The notes: generated by a model from the sequence alone, not told the origin. A DNA stretch of 5,580 nt from Spirochaetaceae bacterium (GCA_031269165.1 JAISZQ010000215.1:1-5580), one strand, 5' to 3'. Numbered from the stretch's first letter, positions 1-5,561 are shown. A program made the numbers and translations.

Positions 1-43
1 AAAACTGTTCCCGCGTGACATCGCTTGGATAAATTCCCCTCAT
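1..43 (-). CDS. IS5-family transposase, N-terminal 14 residues only
   Basis: An ATG at 43-41 opens a frame reading MRGIYPSDVTREQF before the window ends. The 'YPSD(V/L/I)T..QF/W' opening is the usual N-terminus of IS5-family DDE transposases, where it precedes the helix-turn-helix region. An AGGAAAG Shine-Dalgarno sequence sits a few bases upstream, and a near-consensus promoter lies further up inside the element end. The catalytic residues are not in view, so family placement rests on this short N-terminal motif plus the neighbouring inverted repeat. A transcript leaving the neuB-like gene would run straight into this gene, because no terminator is visible between them. Confidence 0.65.
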   Translation of the reverse strand, partial: MRGIYPSDVTREQF

Positions 44-73
44 ACTCTTTCCTCTCCCTGTTGGCTTTTTTTC

Positions 74-102
74 ATTATATATCCGGTTCGGATTTTTGTA
101 AA
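74..102 (-). promoter_or_regulatory. sigma70-type promoter of the IS transposase
   Basis: On the minus strand the -35 hexamer TTTACA (102-97) and the -10 hexamer TATAAT (79-74) are separated by exactly 17 bp. The -35 box lies inside the terminal inverted repeat, which is common in insertion sequences. It drives transcription leftward into the transposase start at 43. The match is five of six and six of six to the consensus. Confidence 0.75.
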
Positions 103-121
103 GTTACTAAACAGGCTCTAA
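87..121 (-). repeat. IS terminal repeat, 'A-type', copy 1
   Basis: This 35-bp sequence is perfectly identical, in inverted orientation, to 2623-2657. It starts TTAGAGCCTGTTTAGTAAC on the minus strand and includes the -35 box of the transposase promoter. The first 12 bases match the core also seen at the B-type ends at 3308 and 5447, apart from one A/G difference at 3308. Confidence 0.85.
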
Positions 122-143
122 GGCAGCGTTCACCCGGCGGGAA

Positions 144-1271
144 TTAAAAAGAGAAAGTGGATAGAGGAAAGCATATATCCAGAAGCCGGACGCCTTCGCC
201 TGCCGGGATAGAAACGCGGGCCTTGCAACCTAATATTTTTTCCCATAGTGCGGGCGGGAGGCCGGGGCGCAAGACTTTTTCGGTACGCAACGGCGCGGTG
301 TTTTCCGCCGTGATCAACGCCCCTTCGGGGATGGCGACGAGCGCGTGGATCGAGCGGTTGGTGCGGCCATAGTTGGCGGCTTCCGAGGGGGACAGCCGTT
401 TTACGCCGTCTCCCACAATCGCGCCGACCAATCCCGCGCCGAACTGTTCGCCGAGTGCCGCGAGTGCCTTTGTTTCACCGCCTTCACGCCGAATGTCCGC
501 CGTGAGCCGCACCGCCTTCACCATTTCCGCAAACCGGGCGGGCGGGAGCGCGATGGGGTCGTCAAGCCCCGGATCATCCCGGCTCAAACAAAAATGTTTT
601 TCGATTGCCGACGCGCCCAGTGCCGACGCGATACAGGGGACCGGCTCCGGCTCGAGGCTATGGTCGCTTACCCCGGTTTGCACGCCGAAAATGCCGCGCA
701 AGGTGGTCAACAAGCGCAGGTTGTACTCGGAGAGCGGGGCAGGATAACTCGTAACACAGTGTAGCAGGATAACGTTGTCCCGTCCGCCCGCCTCATCGAA
801 TAGGGCGAGGGCCGCCTCAATATCGGCCAACGTTGACACGCCGGACGAGAGCAACACCGGAACGCCCCACCGCGCAACCTCCCGCACCAACTGGGTGTAA
901 TTCAACTCAGGCGACGCGATTTTGACCGCCATGGGGGCCAGTTGTTTTAATTCGGCGGCACTTCGCGGGCCAAATGGCGAAGCGAGAAAGACCACGTTTT
1001 TTGATTCGGCGTACGTCTTCATTTCCCCGAAAAATTCAGGCGGGACTTCCAGTTTTTTGAACACGTCGTAGAGCCGGATGTCGCCGCCGGGAAGCGGCAC
1101 GAGACCCGTGTTCGGGTGGAGAATTTCGTCAGCATAGACAATCTGGAACTTAACGCAGTCCGCGCCTGAAGCGGCGGCGGCATCGACCAGCGCTTTTGCC
1201 TTGGCGATACTGCCGCCGTGAGACGTACCGAGTTCGGCAATAATAAAAGGGGACGTAACCGCCGCCGTCAT
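144..1271 (-). CDS. NeuB/SpsE-family nonulosonate (N-acetylneuraminate-like) synthase
   Basis: The predicted 375-residue cytoplasmic enzyme would condense phosphoenolpyruvate with a hexose such as N-acetylmannosamine or a 6-deoxy analogue to make a nine-carbon sialic-acid-like sugar. The NeuB TIM barrel spans about residues 8-260: IAELGTSHGGS near residue 11, CVKFQ near 39, KIASPEL near 117, LHCVTSYP near 170, GVSDHS near 200 and EKHF near 224. His204 and His226 correspond to the metal-binding histidines known in NeuB. A C-terminal SAF (antifreeze-like) domain covers about 308-367, including RTNRSIHA, whose arginines lie where the substrate-contacting arginine of the family is found. The ATG at 1271 is chosen because AAGG lies 7-10 bases upstream and the family N-terminus starts there. 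A GTG at 1301 would add 10 residues but has no ribosome-binding site. Length is normal for the family and all key motifs are present. Whether the product is neuraminic, legionaminic, pseudaminic or another acid cannot be told, so no gene symbol is given. Confidence 0.92.
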   Translation of the reverse strand: MTAAVTSPFIIAELGTSHGGSIAKAKALVDAAAASGADCVKFQIVYADEILHPNTGLVPLPGGDIRLYDVFKKLEVPPEFFGEMKTYAESKNVVFLASPFGPRSAAELKQLAPMAVKIASPELNYTQLVREVARWGVPVLLSSGVSTLADIEAALALFDEAGGRDNVILLHCVTSYPAPLSEYNLRLLTTLRGIFGVQTGVSDHSLEPEPVPCIASALGASAIEKHFCLSRDDPGLDDPIALPPARFAEMVKAVRLTADIRREGGETKALAALGEQFGAGLVGAIVGDGVKRLSPSEAANYGRTNRSIHALVAIPEGALITAENTAPLRTEKVLRPGLPPALWEKILGCKARVSIPAGEGVRLLDICFPLSTFSF

Positions 1272-1353
1272 ATCCCGCCTTGTCCTGCGGTGAAACAGCA
1301 CGGCGAATCGGGGTAGGCGCGGGTGGAGAATCCGGCGTCCGGCGTGATAATTT

Positions 1354-1446
1354 TTAGTGTGTCTCTATCCATGTTTTTGTTACCGGCGGAAGAGCGACAA
1401 TTTGTGCAAACAGCAAGAAAAGCCCGAATCGGTACACGCTTCGCAT
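1354..1446 (-). CDS. possible 30-residue hydrophobic leader ORF upstream of the nonulosonate synthase
   Basis: In the leader between the promoter at 1458-1486 and the synthase start there is an ATG ORF. It begins MRSVYRFGLFLLFAQIVAL and ends TWIETH. The N-terminus has two arginines followed by a run of about 13 mostly hydrophobic residues, like a signal peptide or single membrane segment. The ATG falls only a few bases after the expected transcription start and has no properly spaced Shine-Dalgarno sequence, so it would be almost leaderless. It may be chance, or the stub of a lost gene. I do not recognise the sequence. Confidence 0.2.
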   Translation of the reverse strand: MRSVYRFGLFLLFAQIVALPPVTKTWIETH

Positions 1447-1457
1447 TTCTTCTATAA

Positions 1458-1486
1458 AATATACGGCAAAACAAGCGCATCGTCAA
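1458..1486 (-). promoter_or_regulatory. sigma70-type promoter for the nonulosonate synthase
   Basis: On the minus strand TTGACG (1486-1481) and TATATT (1463-1458) are separated by 17 bp, each matching the consensus in five of six positions. The predicted start is near 1451, giving a leader of about 180 nt before the ATG at 1271. The promoter sits 25 bp after the glycosyltransferase stop, so the synthase need not depend on read-through from that gene. No riboswitch or attenuator structure is convincing in the leader. Confidence 0.6.
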
Positions 1487-1510
1487 TCAGAGAAGCGGTA
1501 TAAACACAAT

Positions 1511-2433
1511 TTATGAGTCGCATTCAAACACCTGTTTCATTCTGTCAAACCAGATGTTTTTCGCGTCCCCCAACTTGACACTTTTGTATTTGTGCAACAT
1601 GCGCTCGGTGTCGAAAATCTTCATTTTTTCCAGCAACCGCATGAGCCGCTTGAAACGGCGAAACGCAGAAAGCTGGAGTTGCTCTTTGGGAGTAAGTTTT
1701 TCCGCATTGACAATACGCGCCGCTTCTGCAAGATAAGCATCGTGCCCTTCCAGTGACAACTGGTTTGCGCTTCTTAATCTGAAGCCGCCGATTAAGGCAT
1801 TGGTAACATGGAGCGTCGCGTGATGGAAAAAACGAACCCACAATTCAAAATCTCCCGCATATTTTAGCGACGAGTCCAGCCGGGCACCTGCCGCTTCCCA
1901 TAACGATCTGCGCCAAAAACAGGATTCCTGTTGCAACCACTGGTAATCGCCGTCCAGAAAATCATAGCGCGTAAATCGCCGGCTTTCGTGTGTTCTGACG
2001 GTCCTTCCCTGTTCGTCGTATGCGGTTACCGCGCCAACGAGCCATTGTATTTCTTGAAACGAGGAAAAGATTTCCGCAACTGTCCAGAATGACTTTGGAT
2101 GATACTTGTCGTCCGAGCCTATCCACGACATTATACCCCCCCCCCCCAGTTAGTCCCCTCTTCCGCCATTCTCTTAAAACCCTTGTTGAGGGCATCGTAC
2201 ATGCCGCTATCTTTTTCGGATACCCAATAGGTTAATTCCCGTTCATACTTTTTGATGATGTTGATGGTGTTGTCGGTACTTCCGCCATCAATGATGATAT
2301 ACTCAAGATTTGGGTATTGCTGACCAAGCACAGAGTCTATCGTGGCCTCAAGATACTTTTCGCTGTTAAAACAAGGCGTAACGATCGATATCCTCGGATA
2401 ATTTTTGCGCTTTTCTTCTCTCACTTCCATCAA
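1511..2433 (-). CDS. family 2 glycosyltransferase, frame interrupted at a poly-G tract (probable phase-OFF allele)
   Basis: Two abutting frames together encode one GT2 (GT-A fold) protein that would transfer a sugar from a nucleotide-sugar donor to a glycan acceptor at the cytoplasmic face of the membrane. The first part (2433-2131) has ISIVTPCFNSEKYL at residues 15-28, IIIDGGSTDNT at 46-56 and SEKDSGMYDALNKG at 72-85. It then reads TNWGGGV and stops. The second part (from 2131) has IMSWIGSDDKY, with the metal-binding SDD, then QQESCFWRRSLWE and YAGDFELWVRF, all typical of this family. The two frames meet at 12 consecutive G. Ten or 13 G would join them as a 306- or 307-residue protein, with the glycines in the loop before the SDD strand. 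With 12 G a product of about 100 residues is made that lacks the active site. Start: TTG at 2433 has GAGGAAG 8 bases upstream. ATG at 2430 is an alternative with 11-base spacing. Apart from this slip the gene shows no damage. Confidence 0.85.
2136..2147. repeat. 12-bp homopolymer (C on +, G on coding strand), likely slipped-strand switch
   Basis: Twelve uninterrupted C on the + strand lie inside the glycosyltransferase coding region. Read on the coding strand they give TGG GGG GGG GGG GTA TAA, which terminates the frame immediately after the tract. Adding one G or removing two places ATA ATG TCG TGG in frame, linking both conserved halves. Tracts of this kind mutate in length by replication slippage and are the known basis of phase variation in surface-glycan genes of several host-associated bacteria. 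Confidence 0.9.
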
Positions 2434-2456
2434 ACGTACAGCTTCCTCAAAAACAC

Positions 2457-2484
2457 TCTATACCCATCGGAGGAATCTTGTCAA
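2457..2484 (-). promoter_or_regulatory. sigma70-type promoter of the glycosyltransferase
   Basis: On the minus strand the perfect -35 hexamer TTGACA (2484-2479) is followed after 16 bp by TATAGA (2462-2457). The predicted start is near 2450, directly ahead of the GAGGAAG ribosome-binding site at 2448-2442 and the TTG/ATG starts at 2433/2430, so the leader would be under 20 nt. The promoter lies in host DNA outside the IS remnant that ends at 2623, so the gene kept its own promoter after that insertion. Confidence 0.7.
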
Positions 2485-2541
2485 GATTGTTGAAAAAATC
2501 AAGGCTTATGCCCATCGTTTCCGCAAGTCTTTTCGGAGCCT

Positions 2542-2622
2542 TTACTCGCATTTCAGATTTGGACCGGCGTAATAATTGGGGTAACCTGGAACGCCGTGTA
2601 CGACGCAATCTGCGGCCCATTC
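2542..2622 (-). pseudogene. possible 3' stub of an unidentified gene cut by the IS remnant
   Basis: Immediately beyond the IS end at 2623 one minus-strand frame runs 26 codons to a TAA at 2544-2542 and ends HGVPGYPNYYAGPNLKCE. The residue mix looks like real protein, with no arginine runs or rare-codon clusters. That is unlike the overlapping arginine-rich frame that continues from the transposase. It could be the C-terminus of a gene whose upstream part was displaced by the insertion. I do not recognise the family and the stretch is too short for confidence. Confidence 0.25.
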
Positions 2623-2657
2623 TTAGAGCCTGTTTAGTAACTTTACAAAAATCCGAA
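2623..2657 (+). repeat. IS terminal repeat, 'A-type', copy 2
   Basis: It is a 35-bp perfect inverted match of 87-121. Here it overlaps the 3' end of the transposase fragment, whereas copy 1 forms the 5' end of an IS5-type element. The same terminus is therefore attached to two different transposase types. Confidence 0.85.
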
Positions 2658-3305
2658 ATGGTGATATTGGACAACTGGCAGAAAGCCTTTTTCAGCGAGG
2701 TTGAATTGTCAGAGAGGTATTTGGAAAGCCGTCGCAGCAGACAGGCCCGGATGAGGCAGGCAATGAATGACACGAAGGTTTTACCGTCTGTGGCAGCCTC
2801 GTTATGAGTGCGCATACGTCTGCCCTCCATATCAACTTTAACCTGGGCGAACAGCTTTTCATCCGCATCTTTGGCGCGGTAATGATCCAGGATTTCCGAG
2901 GGCGTTGAGGCCGCGTCCGTTGAAAAGATCAGGAAATACCCTTTGTTTTCCCGCATCTTCCCAATGCTGGCCGTGCGGACAGCATAATCAAAGCCCGGGT
3001 CTTTTTCGTGTTTTGTGATGATGAAGTACGGGGAAAACGTTTCAGTTTGCTTTTGGGGTACCGTTTAAGCCCGGAAAGTTCGGCTTTAAGCCGCTCGATA
3101 TGGGCCGACAGCTCAGCGCAACGGCTGACATGGCTTTGAGGATCGAAGTAAAGCAACGCCCTGCCCTCAACACTGCGGATATTTGCGGCGTCCGGAACAC
3201 AGTAGATATGGTGGTCGGCCAGTTCATTGGCGTATTTCTCGATACCGCCCCCGTTTTCAGCCAGGATCGCGGTGGATTCCTTTTGTTGAGATTTTGAACA
3301 GGTTC
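2623..3305 (-). pseudogene. IS4/IS1634-type DDE transposase, C-terminal fragment with frameshift
   Basis: Before the shift the frame reads IEKYANELADHHIYCVPDA, then ALLYFDPQSH, CAELSAHIERLKAELSGLK and SKLKRF. After it the frame continues PYFIITKHEKDPGFDYAVR, GYFLIFSTD, ILDHYRAKDADEKLFAQVK and TDGKTFVSFIACLIRACLL. That is the C-terminal DDE region typical of IS1634/IS4 transposases, and the E of DADEKLF is the likely third catalytic acid. The break lies in the coding-strand run TTTTCCCC (3037-3030), where one extra base would restore KRFSPYF. At the 3' end the frame runs through the terminal repeat (SDFCKVTKQAL) into flanking DNA until 2447. With one T fewer in the TTTTT at 2648-2652 it would end VKLLNRL-stop at the element boundary. 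The N-terminal half, with the first catalytic aspartates, is missing, so the protein cannot be active. Confidence 0.75.
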
Positions 3306-3308
3306 TAA
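3279..3308 (-). repeat. IS terminal repeat, 'B-type', copy 1
   Basis: Read on the minus strand this 30-bp sequence matches 5447-5476 in 27 of 30 positions, starting TTAGAACCTGTTCAAAATC. It has the same first bases as the A-type ends but diverges after TTAGARCCTGTT. Confidence 0.8.
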
Positions 3309-3433
3309 CGGCCCGCGCCACGACAACGCGCCTTTTGGTGTATGCTGGTCTTGAGCAGTGCTCGCCCGGCGTATCGACACGTTATCCCATAAAGCAAAAC
3401 AGTACCATTTACCCCCTGGCGCGAAAGGAGCGT
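3309..3433. other. 125-bp spacer without a recognisable gene
   Basis: The stretch lies between the IS remnant and the stop of the 666-residue gene. It holds no transcription terminator I can identify. One minus-strand frame is open across it (GKWYCFALWDNVSIRRA is part of it), but it has no recognisable motif and enters the IS end in a frame other than the transposase's. It may be a remnant of a gene disrupted by the insertion. Confidence 0.4.
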
Positions 3434-5434
3434 TCACTCGCTAAACAGTTCTTTCAACGCGCCGTTACACGCGCGGAGGTCAAATTTCGCCGCGTCATAA
3501 TCTTCGCCGAGCAGGGCCGCCGCCTGAGCCTGTTCGTCCTTGTTGCCGGTTTCCCGATGGGAGAGCAGTCTGCGGTAACGAAGCGGGCCCTCGATTTTTT
3601 CGTTGGGCGCGACCCCCTCTCCCGTGAGGCAACTCACGTGGTCGCCGTCGGCCGCCGTTTGTTTTGACAGTACCATAACCTTCACCGTCCAGTTGAGGCC
3701 GTACTCGTAGAGAAACTCAGAAAGCCCGTTTTCGGCGAGGTGGCCGAGGGGTTGCTTGAGATCAATGGTCCGGTCTTTACTGACGATGCCGCTCACGATC
3801 TTGTAGTCGGCGGTAAACCGGGACTTGATGTGCCCGCTCCAGGAAAAAACGGTCTGGATGATCCGTTGCAACTCGAAAAGCCGGAATGCCGCCGGGATCG
3901 CCACCCGCCGCCAAATGTCCGTGCCGCCCAAAGAAAGCTGTACGGTCAGCCATGTTTCTCCCGCTGCCTCGCCCATTTTCACGAGGCTAAAATTGCTCTG
4001 CCGGAAATTGGACAACGCCTCGTCAACCATTTCTCGTACGTCCTCGTAGGTGTCGATCATCGTGTCGAGCGTCGCGTCCATGATGGCAAGTTCCGGTCCC
4101 GGCAACTCGTCTTCCATATCAAGGTCTTCCAGCAGACTGGCGGAATGGTTTTGTATCTGGGTAAGCACGATAAACGTATGCATCGGCAGCCACGATTTGT
4201 TAATCTCGCTCTTCATAAGCCGGGCGGAAAGGTCGATGACGGCGGTGTGCAGTTCGGCGACCCGCTGACGAATCGGACCCATCACCTTGTCTTTGAAGAT
4301 GGAGTAGGACTGGGCAAAGTCCGCCAAAATATCGACGAGGTATTGACAGACAAATTCGAGGCACCACCGGTCAAGGCGGATAGACGGCGGAATGACACGC
4401 TGGACGAGATTCCCGATGTTCAGATCGTTCCGGTAAAGCGCATCCCGCGCAAAGGACTGTAACACAAACTCGGAAATAGGAATGCCGTTCCGCATAAGCA
4501 GATCCTCAATCGGCGTCTGGTCGGCCTGCGTCATCGCGGCGCGCAAACCTTCGAAATCGGGAATCTCCTTGCCTGTCCACCAGAATCGGGTTTCGATACC
4601 GAACGGAACAATGTCGATCTTTTCCGTTTTGCGAAAGAGAAAATCTTCGAGGGAATAGGCGGGGACACGCCGCATTCGTTCGTCGCCGTAGAAAAAAGCC
4701 CACGCAAGCTGTTCCTCGCAGGAAAACCCCGCGCCCAGATTTTCAAACGCTTGGAAAAACCCCTTCTCGGCAGCCTCCGCCCACGCATACAAATCCTTCT
4801 CGTCCCACGCGCCGCCTTTCACGTATTCGAGATCGAAACTCCCGGCCTTCCAGTCACGGGTTGTCGCCACAAAACGGTCGCCGGGAACGAAGCCGATCTC
4901 GCGGAAGAGAGAACGCATATCGAACGCGCGAATTGACACCTCAGGCGGCTCTTCTTCCGGGTCAAGGCTGAACGCCGTTTCGTTTTCCTTGTTGTCCCCG
5001 GCAATATAGTGCGGCGCGTACTCCTCGCCGAAGATCAAATAGTAAGGATAAAAGTCTTCCGGCGCGCCCTCCAGAGAATCCACCGGGCACGGCTTGCCCT
5101 GAAAATAAAACATATACTGACTCGGCGGAATCAGCGGATTTACAAAGGGGATACAGCGGTGGCCGGGAATCAAGACACCGTTCATCAGCTCATGATTACT
5201 CGGCTGAATGACAAACGGCACCTTTTCAAAAAGCGCCCGCCGGGAAAGAAAGTAATTTTTCCCATTTTCAAACGCCAGCCGCCGCGACTCGATAAAGTGC
5301 GCGATCTGCAGCGCAAGCCGCGCCCCGCCCGTCCGCTCGACCTGGCGAACCGCCTGCGTTACCTCCTTCAGCGTAAACGGCCTCGGCGCATTATCGAGAA
5401 ATTCATACAAAGCGTCTTCCTGTGCTATCGTCAT
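3434..5434 (-). CDS. 666-residue protein with C-terminal pRiA4b ORF-3-like (PF07929-type) domain
   Basis: The C-terminal part, about residues 494-666, matches the pRiA4b ORF-3/IS1096 TnpR-like family. It has WLTVQLSLGGTDIWRRVAIP at 495-514, LFELQRIIQTVFSW at 519-532, LYEYGLNW at 575-582, CLTGEGVAPNEKIEG at 602-616 and YDAAKFDLRACNGAL at 646-660. The usual YxYDFGDxW motif is shortened to YEYGLNW, losing two residues including an aspartate. The first 70 residues look like a small helical, winged-helix-like unit. An acidic stretch lies at 158-166. About 330-480 is rich in long helices. I recognise no catalytic motif, signal peptide or membrane segment in residues 1-490. The molecular role of the family is unknown, and its name comes from plasmid and IS passenger genes. 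The ATG at 5434 has a strong GAGGAAGG 5-12 bases upstream. An IS end begins 12 bp upstream of the start codon, so the native promoter may be gone. The frame is intact throughout. Confidence 0.85.
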   Translation of the reverse strand: MTIAQEDALYEFLDNAPRPFTLKEVTQAVRQVERTGGARLALQIAHFIESRRLAFENGKNYFLSRRALFEKVPFVIQPSNHELMNGVLIPGHRCIPFVNPLIPPSQYMFYFQGKPCPVDSLEGAPEDFYPYYLIFGEEYAPHYIAGDNKENETAFSLDPEEEPPEVSIRAFDMRSLFREIGFVPGDRFVATTRDWKAGSFDLEYVKGGAWDEKDLYAWAEAAEKGFFQAFENLGAGFSCEEQLAWAFFYGDERMRRVPAYSLEDFLFRKTEKIDIVPFGIETRFWWTGKEIPDFEGLRAAMTQADQTPIEDLLMRNGIPISEFVLQSFARDALYRNDLNIGNLVQRVIPPSIRLDRWCLEFVCQYLVDILADFAQSYSIFKDKVMGPIRQRVAELHTAVIDLSARLMKSEINKSWLPMHTFIVLTQIQNHSASLLEDLDMEDELPGPELAIMDATLDTMIDTYEDVREMVDEALSNFRQSNFSLVKMGEAAGETWLTVQLSLGGTDIWRRVAIPAAFRLFELQRIIQTVFSWSGHIKSRFTADYKIVSGIVSKDRTIDLKQPLGHLAENGLSEFLYEYGLNWTVKVMVLSKQTAADGDHVSCLTGEGVAPNEKIEGPLRYRRLLSHRETGNKDEQAQAAALLGEDYDAAKFDLRACNGALKELFSE

Positions 5435-5446
5435 TAACCCTTCCTC

Positions 5447-5476
5447 TTAGAGCCTGTTCAAAATCTCAGCAAAAAG
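5447..5476 (+). repeat. IS terminal repeat, 'B-type', copy 2
   Basis: It starts TTAGAGCCTGTTCAAAATC and matches the complement of 3279-3308 in 27 of 30 positions. It faces away from the 666-residue gene, as does copy 1, so that gene is bracketed by two outward-facing B-type ends. Confidence 0.8.
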
Positions 5477-5491
5477 GGGGAAGTCTCCCCC
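5471..5491 (-). terminator. Rho-independent terminator-like hairpin inside the mobile-element end
   Basis: On the minus strand GGGGGA, a GACT loop and TCCCCC form a 6-bp GC-rich stem followed directly by TTTTT (5475-5471). It would stop transcripts coming leftward out of the element, 37 bases before the start codon of the 666-residue gene. No convincing promoter fits between this hairpin and that start. Confidence 0.6.
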
Positions 5492-5534
5492 TTCGCTCCG
5501 GTCTTCGCCCTCCGCTATCCCCCTCTACGGGGAC

Positions 5535-5561
5535 AAAACCATGCGGTGCATGGTTTTGTGG
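5535..5561. repeat. perfect 12-bp inverted repeat with 3-nt loop
   Basis: ACAAAACCATGC and its exact complement GCATGGTTTTGT flank the loop GGT. The stem is strong on either strand but is not followed by a T run, so it is not a typical terminator. It lies in the mobile-element end and could be a structural part of that element or an RNA structure that limits read-through. Confidence 0.7.

Larger units (their letters stand above)
1..121 (-). mobile_element. 5' end of an IS5-type insertion sequence, truncated by the window edge
   Basis: Reading leftward on the minus strand there is a terminal repeat that begins TTAGAGCCTGTTTAG at 121, then a strong promoter, a Shine-Dalgarno sequence and a transposase start at 43. 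This is the compact order expected at the upstream end of an insertion sequence. The terminal 35 bp recur perfectly, in inverted orientation, at 2623-2657. The outer boundary is 23 bp beyond the stop of the nonulosonate synthase gene, so the element landed just past that gene and lies in the same transcriptional direction. The other end and most of the transposase are outside the window, so intactness and any target duplication cannot be judged. Whether the element starts at TTA or at the following GAGCC is uncertain by 3 bp. Confidence 0.75.
2623..3308 (-). mobile_element. decayed, internally deleted insertion sequence (IS4/IS1634-like)
   Basis: The 686-bp segment is bounded by TTAGAGCCTGTTTAG at 2623 and the complement of TTAGAACCTGTTCAA at 3308. 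These are imperfect inverted ends sharing TTAGARCCTGTT. Between them lies only the C-terminal part of a DDE transposase on the minus strand. The 3308 end leads into the middle of the transposase after about 30 bp, so the 5' portion of the gene appears deleted while the terminal repeat was kept. No matching target duplication is visible: the flanks read CCATTC on the left and CGGCCC on the right. The element lies between the glycosyltransferase and the 666-residue gene. Confidence 0.65.

Noticed and set aside
319..331. CCCCTTCGGGG hairpin resembling a terminator stem
   Set aside because: It lies within the coding region of the synthase SAF domain and has no following T run.
345..764. Open frames on the + strand opposite the nonulosonate synthase
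   Set aside because: They are antisense to a well-conserved enzyme and show no family motifs.
1268..1486. A 72-codon minus-strand frame whose stop overlaps the synthase start as ATGA
   Set aside because: The overlap suggests translational coupling, but the frame starts inside the predicted promoter and has no good ribosome-binding site. Its composition is cysteine- and arginine-rich with no recognisable domain.
1511..2131. The downstream part of the glycosyltransferase as an independent 206-residue gene starting at ATG 2131
   Set aside because: It would lack the N-terminal nucleotide-binding half of the GT-A fold, has only the G run upstream rather than a normal ribosome-binding site, and continues the upstream frame's family motifs.
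2613..3315. CGGCCC near both ends of the IS remnant as a target-site duplication
   Set aside because: On the left it is separated from the element end by several bases while on the right it is adjacent, so it is not a proper direct duplication.
3740..4462. A 240-codon open frame on the + strand
   Set aside because: It lies wholly antisense to the 666-residue gene, has an arginine-, proline- and histidine-rich composition without motifs, and has no convincing ribosome-binding site. It is a shadow of the GC-rich codon pattern on the other strand.
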